63,568 nucleotides of DNA, from positions 1-63,568 of the IMG/VR virus record IMGVR_UViG_3300036832_001810. One strand, given 5' to 3'. Shown in pieces: positions 48,984-56,464 of this stretch. The translations under genes and the position numbers were made by a program. Origin of the DNA: a virus. The notes under the pieces are model-generated. The model worked only from the letters and a program-made list of their open reading frames with translations. It had not been told where the DNA came from and ran no database searches. The stretch's first letter is position 1; every line of letters begins with the position of its first letter.

Positions 48984-50534
48984 GTGCCCAAATCGAAGCC
49001 CAGCCCGCAGGAGGAGATCGAGTTTTTCGAGAAGTATTTCCGTCACCTGGCGCCGCGCGAGCAGGCGGCCACGCGCCGCGCCATGGCGCAGCTTTTAGGC
49101 GACCCGGAGGGCATCGACAACGTGGAGGAGGCGCGCGAGCGCTTCCTGCCTTTTGTGCGCCACGTCTGGCCCGAGTTCATCGCCGGGCGGCACCACCAGG
49201 TGATGGCCGAGACCTTCGAGCGGATCGCGCGCGGCATGCTCAAGCGCGTGATCATCAACATGGCGCCGCGCCATACGAAAAGCGAGTTCACGAGCTACCT
49301 GCTGCCCGCCTGGTTCTTGGGCAAGCACCCCCGGACCAAGATCCTCGAAGGCTCGCACAAGGTGGAACTGAGCGCGGGCTTCGGCCGCAAGATGCGCAAC
49401 CTGATTGCGTCAGAGCGCTACCAGGAGGTCTTTCCCGGCGTCACGCTTTCGAAGGACAGTAAGGCGACCCATCGCTGGGCGACCCAGCAGGGCGGCGAGT
49501 TCTTCGCCATCGGCACCACCGGCGGCGCGGCCGGGCGCGGCGGCGACCTGGTGATCATCGACGACCCGCACAGTGAGCAGGACGTGCTCAAGAACGCCAA
49601 CGCCAATTTCGACAAGGTGTGGAACTGGTATCTGGCCGGGCCGCGCCAGCGCCTGCAGCCCAGTGCCGCCATCCTCATTGTCATGACCCGGTGGGGTGAA
49701 CGCGATTTGACCGGGATGCTCCTGCAGCAGGCGATTGAGGAGGAGGATGGCGAGCAGTGGGAGGTGATCGAGCTACCCGCTATTCTACCCTCGGGGGAAA
49801 GCCTGTGGCCGGAGTACTGGCCGATTGAGGAGCTGGAACGCACGCGCGCCACGCTCCCGATCTCGCGCTGGGAGGCGCAGTACCAGCAGCACCCGACGAG
49901 CGAGGAGGGCGCCCTCATCAAGCGCGAGTGGTGGCAGGACTGGCGCGAGAGCAACCCGCCCGCCTGCGAGTTCATCGTGCAGAGCTGGGACACGGCCTTT
50001 AGCGAAAAGGCGGTAAGCAATCGCAGCGCCTGCATCACCTGGGGCCTCTTTCGCTACCGCAACGCGGGCGACCCGCCGCGCATCGTGACCGGCATCATGC
50101 TGCTCGACGCCTGGGCCGGCCGCCTCAACTTTCCCGAGCTGAAGCAACAGGCGCGCCGCCTCTACGAGCAGTGGACGCCCGACTGCCTGCTGGTCGAGGG
50201 GCGCGCCACCGGCAAACCCCTGCAGCAGGAGCTGTGGAAGATGGGTATCCCGGTCAGTGACACGGTGCCGGTGCGCGGCTCGGACAAAATCGTCCGCACC
50301 AACGCGGTCGCCGACCTGTTCAGTACGGGCACCGTGTGGGCGCCGCTCGGCCGGCGCTGGGTCGAAGAGGTGCGCGAGGAGATGGCCTGCTTCCCGAACG
50401 GCAACGCCGACGACCTGCACGATGCCGCCGTCCACGGCCTCCTGCGCCTGCGCCAGGGCGGCCTGATCCGCATTGCGTCGGACGAAAGCGAGGAGCAGGA
50501 CCACGAGCCGCGCGCGGCCAGAGCCTACTACTAA
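48984..50534 (+). CDS. terL: Terminase large subunit
   Basis: A 516-residue packaging motor from the GTG at 48984. The ATPase has the Walker A-like APRHTKS at 94-100 and Walker B LVIIDD at 189-194 followed by PHSEQD, with coupling motif VMTRWGERDLTG at 233-244. The nuclease has D336 in QSWDTAFSEK, the LVEGRATGKPLQQEL segment near 400, and the DDLHDAAVHG metal-binding end near 475. Length is typical. With the small subunit it cuts and pumps DNA into the head through the portal. Its stop overlaps the stop of the convergent gene (CTAA). Confidence 0.95.
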   Translation: MPKSKPSPQEEIEFFEKYFRHLAPREQAATRRAMAQLLGDPEGIDNVEEARERFLPFVRHVWPEFIAGRHHQVMAETFERIARGMLKRVIINMAPRHTKSEFTSYLLPAWFLGKHPRTKILEGSHKVELSAGFGRKMRNLIASERYQEVFPGVTLSKDSKATHRWATQQGGEFFAIGTTGGAAGRGGDLVIIDDPHSEQDVLKNANANFDKVWNWYLAGPRQRLQPSAAILIVMTRWGERDLTGMLLQQAIEEEDGEQWEVIELPAILPSGESLWPEYWPIEELERTRATLPISRWEAQYQQHPTSEEGALIKREWWQDWRESNPPACEFIVQSWDTAFSEKAVSNRSACITWGLFRYRNAGDPPRIVTGIMLLDAWAGRLNFPELKQQARRLYEQWTPDCLLVEGRATGKPLQQELWKMGIPVSDTVPVRGSDKIVRTNAVADLFSTGTVWAPLGRRWVEEVREEMACFPNGNADDLHDAAVHGLLRLRQGGLIRIASDESEEQDHEPRAARAYY

Positions 50535-50860
50535 CCCCGGTTCACCCGGCCCAAGCGCTGCTCGACGTAGATCTTGCGGCCCTCCTCATCACGCAGGCTG
50601 CCGTCGGGGTCGATAGCGAGCGCCATGCGCAGGTCACGGTTATCCATCCTGCCGAACAGGAAGCCGGCAAAGCGCCCGCTCTGTTCGAGGAAATCCGCCG
50701 TGCCGGTGCCGGCGATCAGGATGGTCGCGCCGTTCATGGCGTCCGCGAGCGAGCTGTAGATGCCTTCGAATTGCGCCTGGCGCTTGGCCGTCACGCGCGA
50801 CTTGGGGCAGTTGAGCACCACACGGTCGCCGGGCTGCAAGTCGGTCACGGGGATCGGCAT
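50531..50860 (-). CDS. Hypothetical protein
   Basis: A 109-residue protein. DLQPGDRVVLNCPKSRVTAK is a beta-barrel-like start, followed by a helical part and GATILIAGTGTADFLEQSG. Last gene of the long right-hand minus-strand operon; its ATG directly abuts the stop of the gene upstream. Not recognised. Confidence 0.55.
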   Translation of the reverse strand: MPIPVTDLQPGDRVVLNCPKSRVTAKRQAQFEGIYSSLADAMNGATILIAGTGTADFLEQSGRFAGFLFGRMDNRDLRMALAIDPDGSLRDEEGRKIYVEQRLGRVNRG

Positions 50861-51073
50861 TCAGGTTCTGCCTTCGTCGCGCACGGTTCTCACGTACGCG
50901 CACTCCCGCCAGTCCACCGGCAGGCCCTCGATCTCCATGTAGCAGGGCGCGTGGCGATTGATCAGGAGCGCGCACTGATTGCCAGTGGTCGCAATCAGGA
51001 GGAAGGGCAATGCCGCGTCCGGCAGGCGCGAGCGGTGCATGTGATAGCCGTAGAAAGGGCAATTATTGCTCAT
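50861..51073 (-). CDS. Small Cys-containing protein
   Basis: A 70-residue protein with four Cys (NNCPFYGYHMHRS, GNQCALLINRHAPCYME, WRECAY). The order CP-x-YGYHMHRS, then TTGNQCAL, then PC-x-ME resembles a small family of unknown role found in phages and bacteria. Probably a zinc-binding mini-domain. Overlaps the next upstream stop by ATGA. Confidence 0.6.
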   Translation of the reverse strand: MSNNCPFYGYHMHRSRLPDAALPFLLIATTGNQCALLINRHAPCYMEIEGLPVDWRECAYVRTVRDEGRT

Positions 51074-51405
51074 ACCTTGGGCGGCCCCTGCATCGCCTTG
51101 ACCATCTCGGCTTTGGCGCGCGCCATCTGCTCGGGGTCGCGCGGATCGTCAAGCATGATGATGGCGGTGGCGTAGCGCCGCAGGCGATCCGGCACCCAGT
51201 AATTGGACGGGACGATCATGATCAGGGGTTTATCCATCAACATGGCCGCGCCCACCTGCAAGGCAAGGATCGCATTGACGCCGGTCTTGTCCATGATAGC
51301 CACGCACCACCGGCTTTGGCTGAGCCGTTCCAGGTTGTCGGCTTGGCCTTCGAAGAATTGCTGGAGTTCGGCTTCGTCGGCGTCCGAAAACATCTGCATT
51401 CTCAT
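51070..51405 (-). CDS. Nucleoside deoxyribosyltransferase-like domain protein
   Basis: A 111-residue protein from the ATG at 51403-51405 (ATGA overlap). Middle part reads SRWCVAIMDKTGVNAILAL, then QVGAAMLMDKPLIMIVPSN, then PDRLRRYATAIIMLDDP. This is the alternating strand-helix order of small nucleoside 2-deoxyribosyltransferase/TIR-like proteins (strand, GxxxExG-like helix, strand with KP). The catalytic Glu usually in the second helix is replaced (QVGAAM), so enzymatic activity is doubtful. Confidence 0.45.
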   Translation of the reverse strand: MRMQMFSDADEAELQQFFEGQADNLERLSQSRWCVAIMDKTGVNAILALQVGAAMLMDKPLIMIVPSNYWVPDRLRRYATAIIMLDDPRDPEQMARAKAEMVKAMQGPPKV

Positions 51406-51680
51406 GCGGGTTCGCCTTTCTCGATCTCGTAGTGGCCGCCGTTCATGACCTCGATCCACGGGCCGACCGGCTGGTTCTCGACGGCCTCGCGGCGCAGCAG
51501 CATGACGATCCTGCCATCGCGCTTATCGATCTGCAGCGGATAGCGCGCAAAGTGCGGTTTGTCGTCGAAGGCGACCGCAATCGAGCGCTGATTCGCGGAA
51601 CAGATCAGGACCTCGGCGAGCGCGAAGCGATCCTCGCCGTGGACCGAGACCTTGACCTGGTCGCCTGCGGCTATCGGCAT
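51402..51680 (-). CDS. Small beta-rich protein
   Basis: A 92-residue protein from the ATG at 51678-51680. Strand-rich sequence GDQVKVSVHGEDRFALAEVLIC, then RSIAVAFDDKPHFARYPLQID suggests a small barrel. Its start overlaps the end of the gene upstream by 10 nt. No recognised family. Confidence 0.55.
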   Translation of the reverse strand: MPIAAGDQVKVSVHGEDRFALAEVLICSANQRSIAVAFDDKPHFARYPLQIDKRDGRIVMLLRREAVENQPVGPWIEVMNGGHYEIEKGEPA

Positions 51681-51964
51681 TTGGACTCCTGAAAGCGGAC
51701 CAGGCCCTTCAATTCGGCGACCCATAGCGGCAAGGTTTGCTCCCGGTCCCGGTTGTAGAATCCCCGGCAAACGGCGCTGGTTTTGGTGCCGATAGTGTCG
51801 TGGCAAACGATGCACGTCTGTTCTTCGATGGCTCCGCGCCGCATCTCTTCGAGCCTTGCCAGCGGGATGACTTCCTGATCCGGCCGGAAGATGCACGTCT
51901 TGCACTGGCGCGCCATCACGTAGATGTGGCCGTCGCGGAACACGTTGAAGCGGCGGCGGCTCAC
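51671..51964 (-). CDS. Zinc-binding phage protein (CKTCIFRP type)
   Basis: A 97-residue protein from the GTG at 51962-51964, which overlaps the previous stop as GTGA. CKTCIFRPDQ near residues 21-30, CIVCH near 51-55 and CRGFY near 66-70 match a recurrent small phage/actinobacterial family with a four-Cys metal site. Role unknown. Confidence 0.65.
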   Translation of the reverse strand: MSRRRFNVFRDGHIYVMARQCKTCIFRPDQEVIPLARLEEMRRGAIEEQTCIVCHDTIGTKTSAVCRGFYNRDREQTLPLWVAELKGLVRFQESKCR

Positions 51965-52170
51965 CGCAGCTCCACAAAGGGCACCAGGTAGAGCCGGTGC
52001 CCATAGTGTTTGGCCGTGAACATCGCGCAGCCCGGCTGGTGAATCCAATAGAACTCGTCGCACGACCGGCAATAGTCCATGGCGGTGTGGTGACCGCAAC
52101 AGCCGCACGCACCGTGCAGGTGGGCAAGCTGGATCAGTTCTTGAACGGCGGCGTTATCGAGCAGAGGCAT
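51961..52170 (-). CDS. Cys/His-rich mini-protein
   Basis: A 69-residue protein with CGCCGHH, CRSCDEFYWIH and PGCAMF segments, enough ligands for two zinc ions. Starts next to the stop of the gene upstream and ends in a GTGA overlap. No family recognised. Confidence 0.6.
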   Translation of the reverse strand: MPLLDNAAVQELIQLAHLHGACGCCGHHTAMDYCRSCDEFYWIHQPGCAMFTAKHYGHRLYLVPFVELR

Positions 52171-52413
52171 TTATTCTCCCGCCTTGGTCTCGGCGGCTAC
52201 TCCGGCCGCGATGAATTTGTACAGCCGGATCTTCTTGCCGGAGCGCGCGGCTTGCTCTTCCATCTGGGGGAGCAGCTTGGCCAGGCGGTCGAGATGGTAG
52301 TCCATGGCGGCGAGCGGGACCAGCCCCGCCGGCACCAGGCCCTGCTTGAGTCCGATACGGCCCGAGCCGGCCTCATCCTCGCCGATCCAGGCGTAGAGCG
52401 CAAGCGGCATCAT
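52171..52413 (-). CDS. Small hypothetical protein
   Basis: An 80-residue protein, with a possible beta segment at the start and a helix DYHLDRLAKLLPQMEEQAARS then IRLYKFIAAGVAAE. No motifs. ATGA overlap with the zinc-finger gene upstream. Confidence 0.5.
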   Translation of the reverse strand: MMPLALYAWIGEDEAGSGRIGLKQGLVPAGLVPLAAMDYHLDRLAKLLPQMEEQAARSGKKIRLYKFIAAGVAAETKAGE

Positions 52414-52634
52414 CTCTCCCTCCCGTGTTTGCGCCGGTGCTGCGCCATATTGCCCGCGCCCCGGCAGGTGAACGCGCAGGCGGTGCCATCAGCGAGCAGA
52501 AGGCCGCACGGCCCCTGCCAGGAGCGGTTCATGCGCTTGATAGTCTTCTGGCCGTTCTTGCGCGCCGCCTCCTGCGCCGCCGCCGTCACAAAAAGCGGAG
52601 GCTTACCTGGAATCGTGTAGTGACCGTGGATCAC
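52410..52634 (-). CDS. C2H2-like zinc-finger protein
   Basis: A 74-residue protein from the GTG at 52632-52634 (GTGA overlap). CAFTCRGAGNMAQHRRKH near the C-terminus has the C-x3-C-x8-H-x3-H spacing of a C2H2-type finger, with a further upstream Cys (PCGLLLADGTAC). The preceding part is basic (KTIKRMNRSW). This suggests nucleic-acid binding. Such fingers are uncommon in phage proteins. Confidence 0.55.
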   Translation of the reverse strand: MIHGHYTIPGKPPLFVTAAAQEAARKNGQKTIKRMNRSWQGPCGLLLADGTACAFTCRGAGNMAQHRRKHGRER

Positions 52635-52957
52635 GACTTGGCCTCCTGCGGGCTGCACACCGGGCAAAAGCGAATCTCGGCGTCGTCGCTCAGCTTGATC
52701 AGTTTCCCGCCGTCACACCACGGGCAGACCTCATCGGCCTTGAGCAGCGGAACCACGTAGCTCGGCGTCTCGGCGGCCTCGAAATAGAACGGCACGTTGT
52801 GGCCAAGGCGCGGCCCCAGGATCTGCACGCCCTCGCGCGTGCCGTAGATGGTCGCCACCGGCTCGCCGTTGCGCCATACCTCGACGATGGTCTCCCCGGC
52901 GCGGTCGGGGCGGTGATGCGGCCGGGCGCGCAGGCGCAGCTCGCTGCGTTCGCTCAT
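52631..52957 (-). CDS. Zinc-ribbon protein
   Basis: A 108-residue protein from the ATG at 52955-52957. An Arg-rich start is followed by a beta segment VEVWRNGEPVATIYGTREG and a C-terminal ribbon with CPWC near 79-82 and CPVC near 98-101. ATGA overlap with the gene upstream. Unknown function. Confidence 0.6.
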   Translation of the reverse strand: MSERSELRLRARPHHRPDRAGETIVEVWRNGEPVATIYGTREGVQILGPRLGHNVPFYFEAAETPSYVVPLLKADEVCPWCDGGKLIKLSDDAEIRFCPVCSPQEAKS

Positions 52958-53349
52958 GACAACTCCCTCCACGCCGTCTTCCAATCCTGAATAGCGCTGC
53001 GCCAGGCTTCGCCCAGCGCGCGCAGGGCAAAGCGCAGCACGTTCGCGGGCTGCGCCACCTCGCGGATCATGCGCGCGTGCTGGCGCTCGGCTTCGGTCCA
53101 GGTTGAGCAGCGGTCGCACTCCCAGCCGCGCTCGCCGCTCCAGAAGACCATGGTCTCAAACAGGATCGGCGGCCCCTCGCGGTCGAAGTTGTAATCGATG
53201 CCGAGAAAGATCGTGCTCACCTCGCAGAGATCAAGCACACTGGTGAGCGCCACGCGCCGGTCGCTGTGCTCGAAAGTCCGCGCCCAGGTGAGCAGATCCG
53301 GCTCGGGCACGGGCGTCTGGCCGATCAGGACGTAGTTCAGCAGGCTCAT
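52954..53349 (-). CDS. Conserved phage hypothetical protein
   Basis: A 131-residue protein. STIFLGIDYNFDREGPPILF, then ETMVFWSG, then CSTWTEAERQHARMI match a family widespread in phages (pattern GPPxLFETMVF then YSTWEEAExxH) whose role is unknown to me. Overlaps both neighbours by ATGA. Confidence 0.7.
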   Translation of the reverse strand: MSLLNYVLIGQTPVPEPDLLTWARTFEHSDRRVALTSVLDLCEVSTIFLGIDYNFDREGPPILFETMVFWSGERGWECDRCSTWTEAERQHARMIREVAQPANVLRFALRALGEAWRSAIQDWKTAWRELS

Positions 53350-54278
53350 GCGATCCGCACCTCGGCCTCGCGCGGCGGGGCCTGCTTGCCCTTGGTGCCG
53401 CGCACCACGGCCGGCGTCCAGACGAGCTGCTTGTATTTGCCGAACAGGCCGCGCCCCTCGCGGTAGTCGCGGAAGTGGCCCCGGCAGATGTGCAGGGCTT
53501 TGGCCACGCCCACCTGGTCGCTTTTGCCCTCGTGGCGCAGGATCTGTTTCAGCGGCTCGATGATCAGGGTCTTATAGCGCGTCGGCCAGCGCCCGGTCTT
53601 GGCGTGCTGCTTCTTGGCCAGGGCCTTGGGCACCTGGTTCTCCTCGATGACCACATTCTTGCAATGGAGGAACGAGACCGCGAGTAACGTGGGATGGAAG
53701 AAAGTCATCAGGCCTTTCATCACCTCGGCGTCCTCATTGCGGGCGAAGCCCTGCATCCAGGGCCGGTCCAAACAACGGCCGTCGGCGTCCACGCAGAAGA
53801 ACACGCTGCCATGCGGGCCGGTCGGGTGGTCGCCCTTGCTCATCCCATACTCGATGAACAGCTCGCACCACAAGACCCACTTAGTGCCCGGCGGCAGCTC
53901 GCCCTCACCCGTGACGAGCGCCGGATCAAGCGCGTGGATCAAGGTGCCCAGCTTGCCGTTACAGCCGATCAGCCGGGCGATGTCGGTGTCGCCTTTTTCC
54001 TTGGAATGAATGCGCGTGGCCAGGCGGTGCTCGGCCCAGAAGGCGGGCCAGGGCGGCGCCAGGTTGGGGAAGTCGTGCTTGAGGTCCCAGCGTTCCTGGT
54101 CACTGCCGAAATAGTAATAGTCGCTGACGTTGTCAATCAGTAAGACCGGCAGCTCCGGGTTCTCGATCAGGGGCATCAGGTTCTGCACCTGCTTGGCCCA
54201 GGCGCTCTCATACTCGGGCGCGATCCAGACCGGCATCTGGAAGGCGCGGTCCTTGCGGAGAGTGTCGATCAACCTCAT
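53346..54278 (-). CDS. Conserved hypothetical protein
   Basis: A 310-residue protein from the ATG at 54276-54278 (ATGA overlap; the longer frame to 54341 lies within the gene upstream). Blocks LPVLLIDNVSDYYY, FWAEHRLATRI, VFFCVDADGRC and HICRGHFRDYREGRGLFGK are conserved in a family known only as hypothetical phage or island proteins. The end, HICRGHFxxY then GLFG, is its signature. Largest gene of this stretch. Function unknown. Confidence 0.6.
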   Translation of the reverse strand: MRLIDTLRKDRAFQMPVWIAPEYESAWAKQVQNLMPLIENPELPVLLIDNVSDYYYFGSDQERWDLKHDFPNLAPPWPAFWAEHRLATRIHSKEKGDTDIARLIGCNGKLGTLIHALDPALVTGEGELPPGTKWVLWCELFIEYGMSKGDHPTGPHGSVFFCVDADGRCLDRPWMQGFARNEDAEVMKGLMTFFHPTLLAVSFLHCKNVVIEENQVPKALAKKQHAKTGRWPTRYKTLIIEPLKQILRHEGKSDQVGVAKALHICRGHFRDYREGRGLFGKYKQLVWTPAVVRGTKGKQAPPREAEVRIA

Positions 54279-54592
54279 GCCGCGCTGGCTCCCTTGGCCG
54301 CCTTGACCAAGGTCAAACCGTAGGCCGTGGGATCGAACCAATGCGTCAGAGGCGCGCTGAAGTTTTTGCGCGAGATCTCGGCGGTCAGAAAGTCGTCGTG
54401 CGCGCGGCGGCCCTTGGTCGTGATGTGAAAGCCCCGGCCCGGACGGTAGACGACATACTCGCGCTTCAGCATCGAACCGAAGGGGCGCTGGTCGAACTTC
54501 TGGGCCTCTTCGATAGTCATGTGGAAGGTGTTGGGCTGGTCGGCAAAGGTCGCGAGCATGTTGTATTGCAGGGAGGATAACTGGATCGTCAT
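54275..54592 (-). CDS. Winged-helix-like protein
   Basis: A 105-residue protein. QYNMLATFADQPNTFHMTIE, then RPFGSMLKREYVVYRPGRGF, then ITTKGRRAHDDFL has the order of a small winged-helix domain, with the TxxGR-x-x-x-x-x-F end typical of MarR/PadR-like regulators. Probably binds DNA; target unknown. ATGA overlaps at both ends. Confidence 0.55.
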   Translation of the reverse strand: MTIQLSSLQYNMLATFADQPNTFHMTIEEAQKFDQRPFGSMLKREYVVYRPGRGFHITTKGRRAHDDFLTAEISRKNFSAPLTHWFDPTAYGLTLVKAAKGASAA

Positions 54593-55194
54593 AGGGTAGC
54601 TACTCCATTTACCTTAGCCTGATGCGGGACACGCATCGCGGCTTGCCGGGCGCTTTTCTGAGCCTTCGTCATGTTGCCCCAACGCTTGAGCTGCGCCTGG
54701 CGCATCGTCTCCAGCCATTCGGCATGCTTCGGACTGCGCTTGTCGCGCGGGTGGAGCTTCAGGCGCTCGGAAAGCGTGAGCTTGTTGTCGAGCGCCATCT
54801 TGACGGTCGGCTGTCGCTTGGTCTTGGCCCAGCGCGCTTTCTGCGCGGCGCTGATGACTTCGCGGCCCTCGGGACTGGCGTGGCGTTTCTTCTTACGGCT
54901 TGTGCGCATGCTTAAGCGCCGCTTGACCTCAATCGAGCGCTCCTCGGGCGACATCTTGTCCCAGTAATTATTTTTGGCATAGCCCTTGCGCTGCTTCTTG
55001 ACGGGCGCCGGTTCTAGCGCCGCCATCGGTCGCTCGATGCGCAGGGGCAGGGAAGCCCCACCGGCGCGCCGCTCTAGCGCGGCGAGCTTGAGGCGCTGCT
55101 CAGCCAGTTCGGTCTGGACCCAGGCTTCGGTGCTTTCGAGCCCCTGGATCGACTGGCGCAGACCCAATAAGTAAATCTGTTCGTCTTTGGTCAC
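54589..55194 (-). CDS. Basic NUMOD/HNH-linker-like protein
   Basis: A 201-residue strongly basic protein from the GTG at 55194 with AGAGGAG upstream. N-terminal 50 residues are a coiled coil (AWVQTELAEQRLKLAALE). The rest repeats short motifs such as SPEERSIEVKRRL, SPEGREVISAAQKARWA and KHAEWLETMRQAQLKRWG. These resemble NUMOD3-type DNA-binding helices usually attached to homing nucleases. No nuclease domain is present, so a DNA-binding or transcription-related role is more likely. Confidence 0.6.
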   Translation of the reverse strand: MTKDEQIYLLGLRQSIQGLESTEAWVQTELAEQRLKLAALERRAGGASLPLRIERPMAALEPAPVKKQRKGYAKNNYWDKMSPEERSIEVKRRLSMRTSRKKKRHASPEGREVISAAQKARWAKTKRQPTVKMALDNKLTLSERLKLHPRDKRSPKHAEWLETMRQAQLKRWGNMTKAQKSARQAAMRVPHQAKVNGVATL

Positions 55195-55315
55195 GCGAGA
55201 ATATCTCCTCTTTGCAATTCTTGAATTTAAAATAAACCGAACTATATGCCTATTGCTTGCATCTTAGCAATCTGTTTGAGGACAATGCCCTTTAAAATGC
55301 GTTGCGATTCGCACG
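55195..55315 (-). promoter_or_regulatory. Upstream region with GAATTGCAAAGAG motif
   Basis: This AT-rich gap precedes the gene starting at 55194. On the minus strand it contains TTGCTA followed 18 bp later by TATAGT (weak promoter candidate) and GAATTGCAAAGAG at 55220-55208. A 16-bp match CAAGAATTGCAAAGAG is shared with the main control region near 10.14 kb. Confidence 0.45.
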
Positions 55316-55621
55316 CTATTTGGCATTTAATTCTTTCGAGCCAGTGCGGCGCAGAACGGTGCGTCCGCGCGGCTCGGGTTTGTGGAAGGGGCAGCCGGGG
55401 CGATGACCGAAGCTGGTCCCGTTCTTGCCGGCGCGCGCCTCGGCCCGCTTCAAGGTCATCTTGCCGCAGGGACAACGCTCTTTGTCCTTGTGCCGGCGCG
55501 TACTGAGCTTCTGGACCTTCATCATGAAGGCGCGGCGCTCGGCGGGCGTCTTGTCCTTCCAGCGCAGCTTGCCCAGGGCCACGGCGGCGGCGTTCTTCTC
55601 TTCGGGCTTGTTTTCACTCAC
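55316..55621 (-). CDS. Basic Cys-containing protein
   Basis: A 101-residue protein from the GTG at 55619-55621, with AAAGGA 8 nt upstream; a TTG at 55642 is the alternative. Sequence GKLRWKDKTPAERRAFMMK, CPCGKMTLKRAEARAGKNG and PGCPFH suggests a helical N-terminus and a small zinc site. Similar in style to the NUMOD-like gene downstream. Unknown function. Confidence 0.55.
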   Translation of the reverse strand: MSENKPEEKNAAAVALGKLRWKDKTPAERRAFMMKVQKLSTRRHKDKERCPCGKMTLKRAEARAGKNGTSFGHRPGCPFHKPEPRGRTVLRRTGSKELNAK

Positions 55622-55642
55622 TGGCGTTTCCTTTCTCGGCAA

Positions 55643-55978
55643 TTACTTCGCCTCCACCTTGACCAGGGCCTTGAGAACGTCCTCGGTGTATTCGATGTCG
55701 CCCTCCCAGAACTGAATCAGCACATCCCGGTTCTGATCGACCCACTTGGTCAGCCTGGCTAGATCCGTCGCGGACAAGTCTCCGTGGAGGACCCTGATTT
55801 CCGGCCGGATGGCTACGACCACCCATTCTTCCGGCAAGGTCTTGGGGCTGGGTGAAACCTTTACCCGCACGTCGTGCCTGGCGTTGCCACGGGGCGAAAT
55901 CCACACCACAAAAGGCAGCCCGGTCAGTCGCGGTGACAGGTTCGACATAAGAAACAGATCCTCTTCCGTCTTGAGCAT
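55643..55978 (-). CDS. Conserved small protein (GNARHDVRV type)
   Basis: A 111-residue protein. LPFVVWISPRGNARHDVRVK, then a beta-rich middle, then LTKWVDQNRDVLIQFWEGDI match a small family found in phages and bacteria whose role is unknown to me. First gene after promoter P1; AAAGGAG stands 11 nt before the ATG at 55978. Confidence 0.65.
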   Translation of the reverse strand: MLKTEEDLFLMSNLSPRLTGLPFVVWISPRGNARHDVRVKVSPSPKTLPEEWVVVAIRPEIRVLHGDLSATDLARLTKWVDQNRDVLIQFWEGDIEYTEDVLKALVKVEAK

Positions 55979-56008
55979 TCGGTGTTGACTCCTTTTGCTT
56001 CTGTCTCC

Positions 56009-56037
56009 AATTTAACAAATCCGCTTGTTGTTGTCAA
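56009..56037 (-). promoter_or_regulatory. Promoter P1 (sigma70-like)
   Basis: Minus strand: -35 TTGACA at 56037-56032, 17-bp spacer, -10 TAAATT at 56014-56009, predicted start near 56002, 24 nt before the ATG at 55978. The -35 contains the stop codon of the preceding gene. The spacer ACAACAAGCGGATTTG is nearly the same as in P2 and P3. Confidence 0.75.
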
Positions 56038-56387
56038 GGACGGTCGCCTTTCTGTTCCTTCACCCACTCCATCAGCGACTCGGCGTCGCAGGTGTCGATG
56101 ATGTCGTCCAGGCCGTCCAGATCGCCCTTGCCGATATACAACTCAATCACGCGCAGAGCGTTATCCAGCGTGCAGCGCGCGGTGATGGCCTTGTCGATCA
56201 GCCCTTGCAGGCCCAGCAGGTCGCCGCCTTCCAGGCAGAGTTGGCACTCGTACCGCTGCCTTTTCTCTGAGAAAGCGATCACCGTGGTGACATGCGGCGG
56301 GTCCTGGTGCGGCTTGTCGTGCTCCGCGCCGCAGCACTGGCAGTAGGTCCCGGCAATCAGCCTGGTTTTCGGTTTGGTTCTGGTCAT
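56034..56387 (-). CDS. Cys-rich hypothetical protein
   Basis: A 117-residue protein. CQCCGAEHD near residues 16-24 and CQLCLEGGD near 48-56 form a treble-clef-like zinc site. The C-terminal half is acidic and helical (IELYIGKGDLDGLDDIIDTC). Hammerhead copy 1 lies directly upstream; cleavage would leave a 25-nt leader with AAGGAA. Unknown function. Confidence 0.6.
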   Translation of the reverse strand: MTRTKPKTRLIAGTYCQCCGAEHDKPHQDPPHVTTVIAFSEKRQRYECQLCLEGGDLLGLQGLIDKAITARCTLDNALRVIELYIGKGDLDGLDDIIDTCDAESLMEWVKEQKGDRP

Positions 56388-56409
56388 GGGGTACTGGGAT
56401 TCCTTGGGT

Positions 56410-56458
56410 CCCGACGCCTCACGGCGTTTCGCTAGACTTTCACTAGCTCGTCAGGGGG
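56410..56458 (-). ncRNA. Hammerhead self-cleaving ribozyme, copy 1
   Basis: Read on the minus strand: stem I 5' strand CCC, core CUGACGA (56454-56448), stem II GCUAG/CUAGC with loop UGAAAGU, GAA, then stem III ACGCC/GGCGU with GNRA loop GUGA, C17 at 56413, and GGG closing stem I. Predicted cut is between 56413 and 56412. The stem II pairs differ from those of copy 3 at two positions on each side with pairing kept. The following leader GGGA...UCCC can fold back around AAGGAA. Confidence 0.9.
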
Positions 56459-56464
56459 TTAGGG

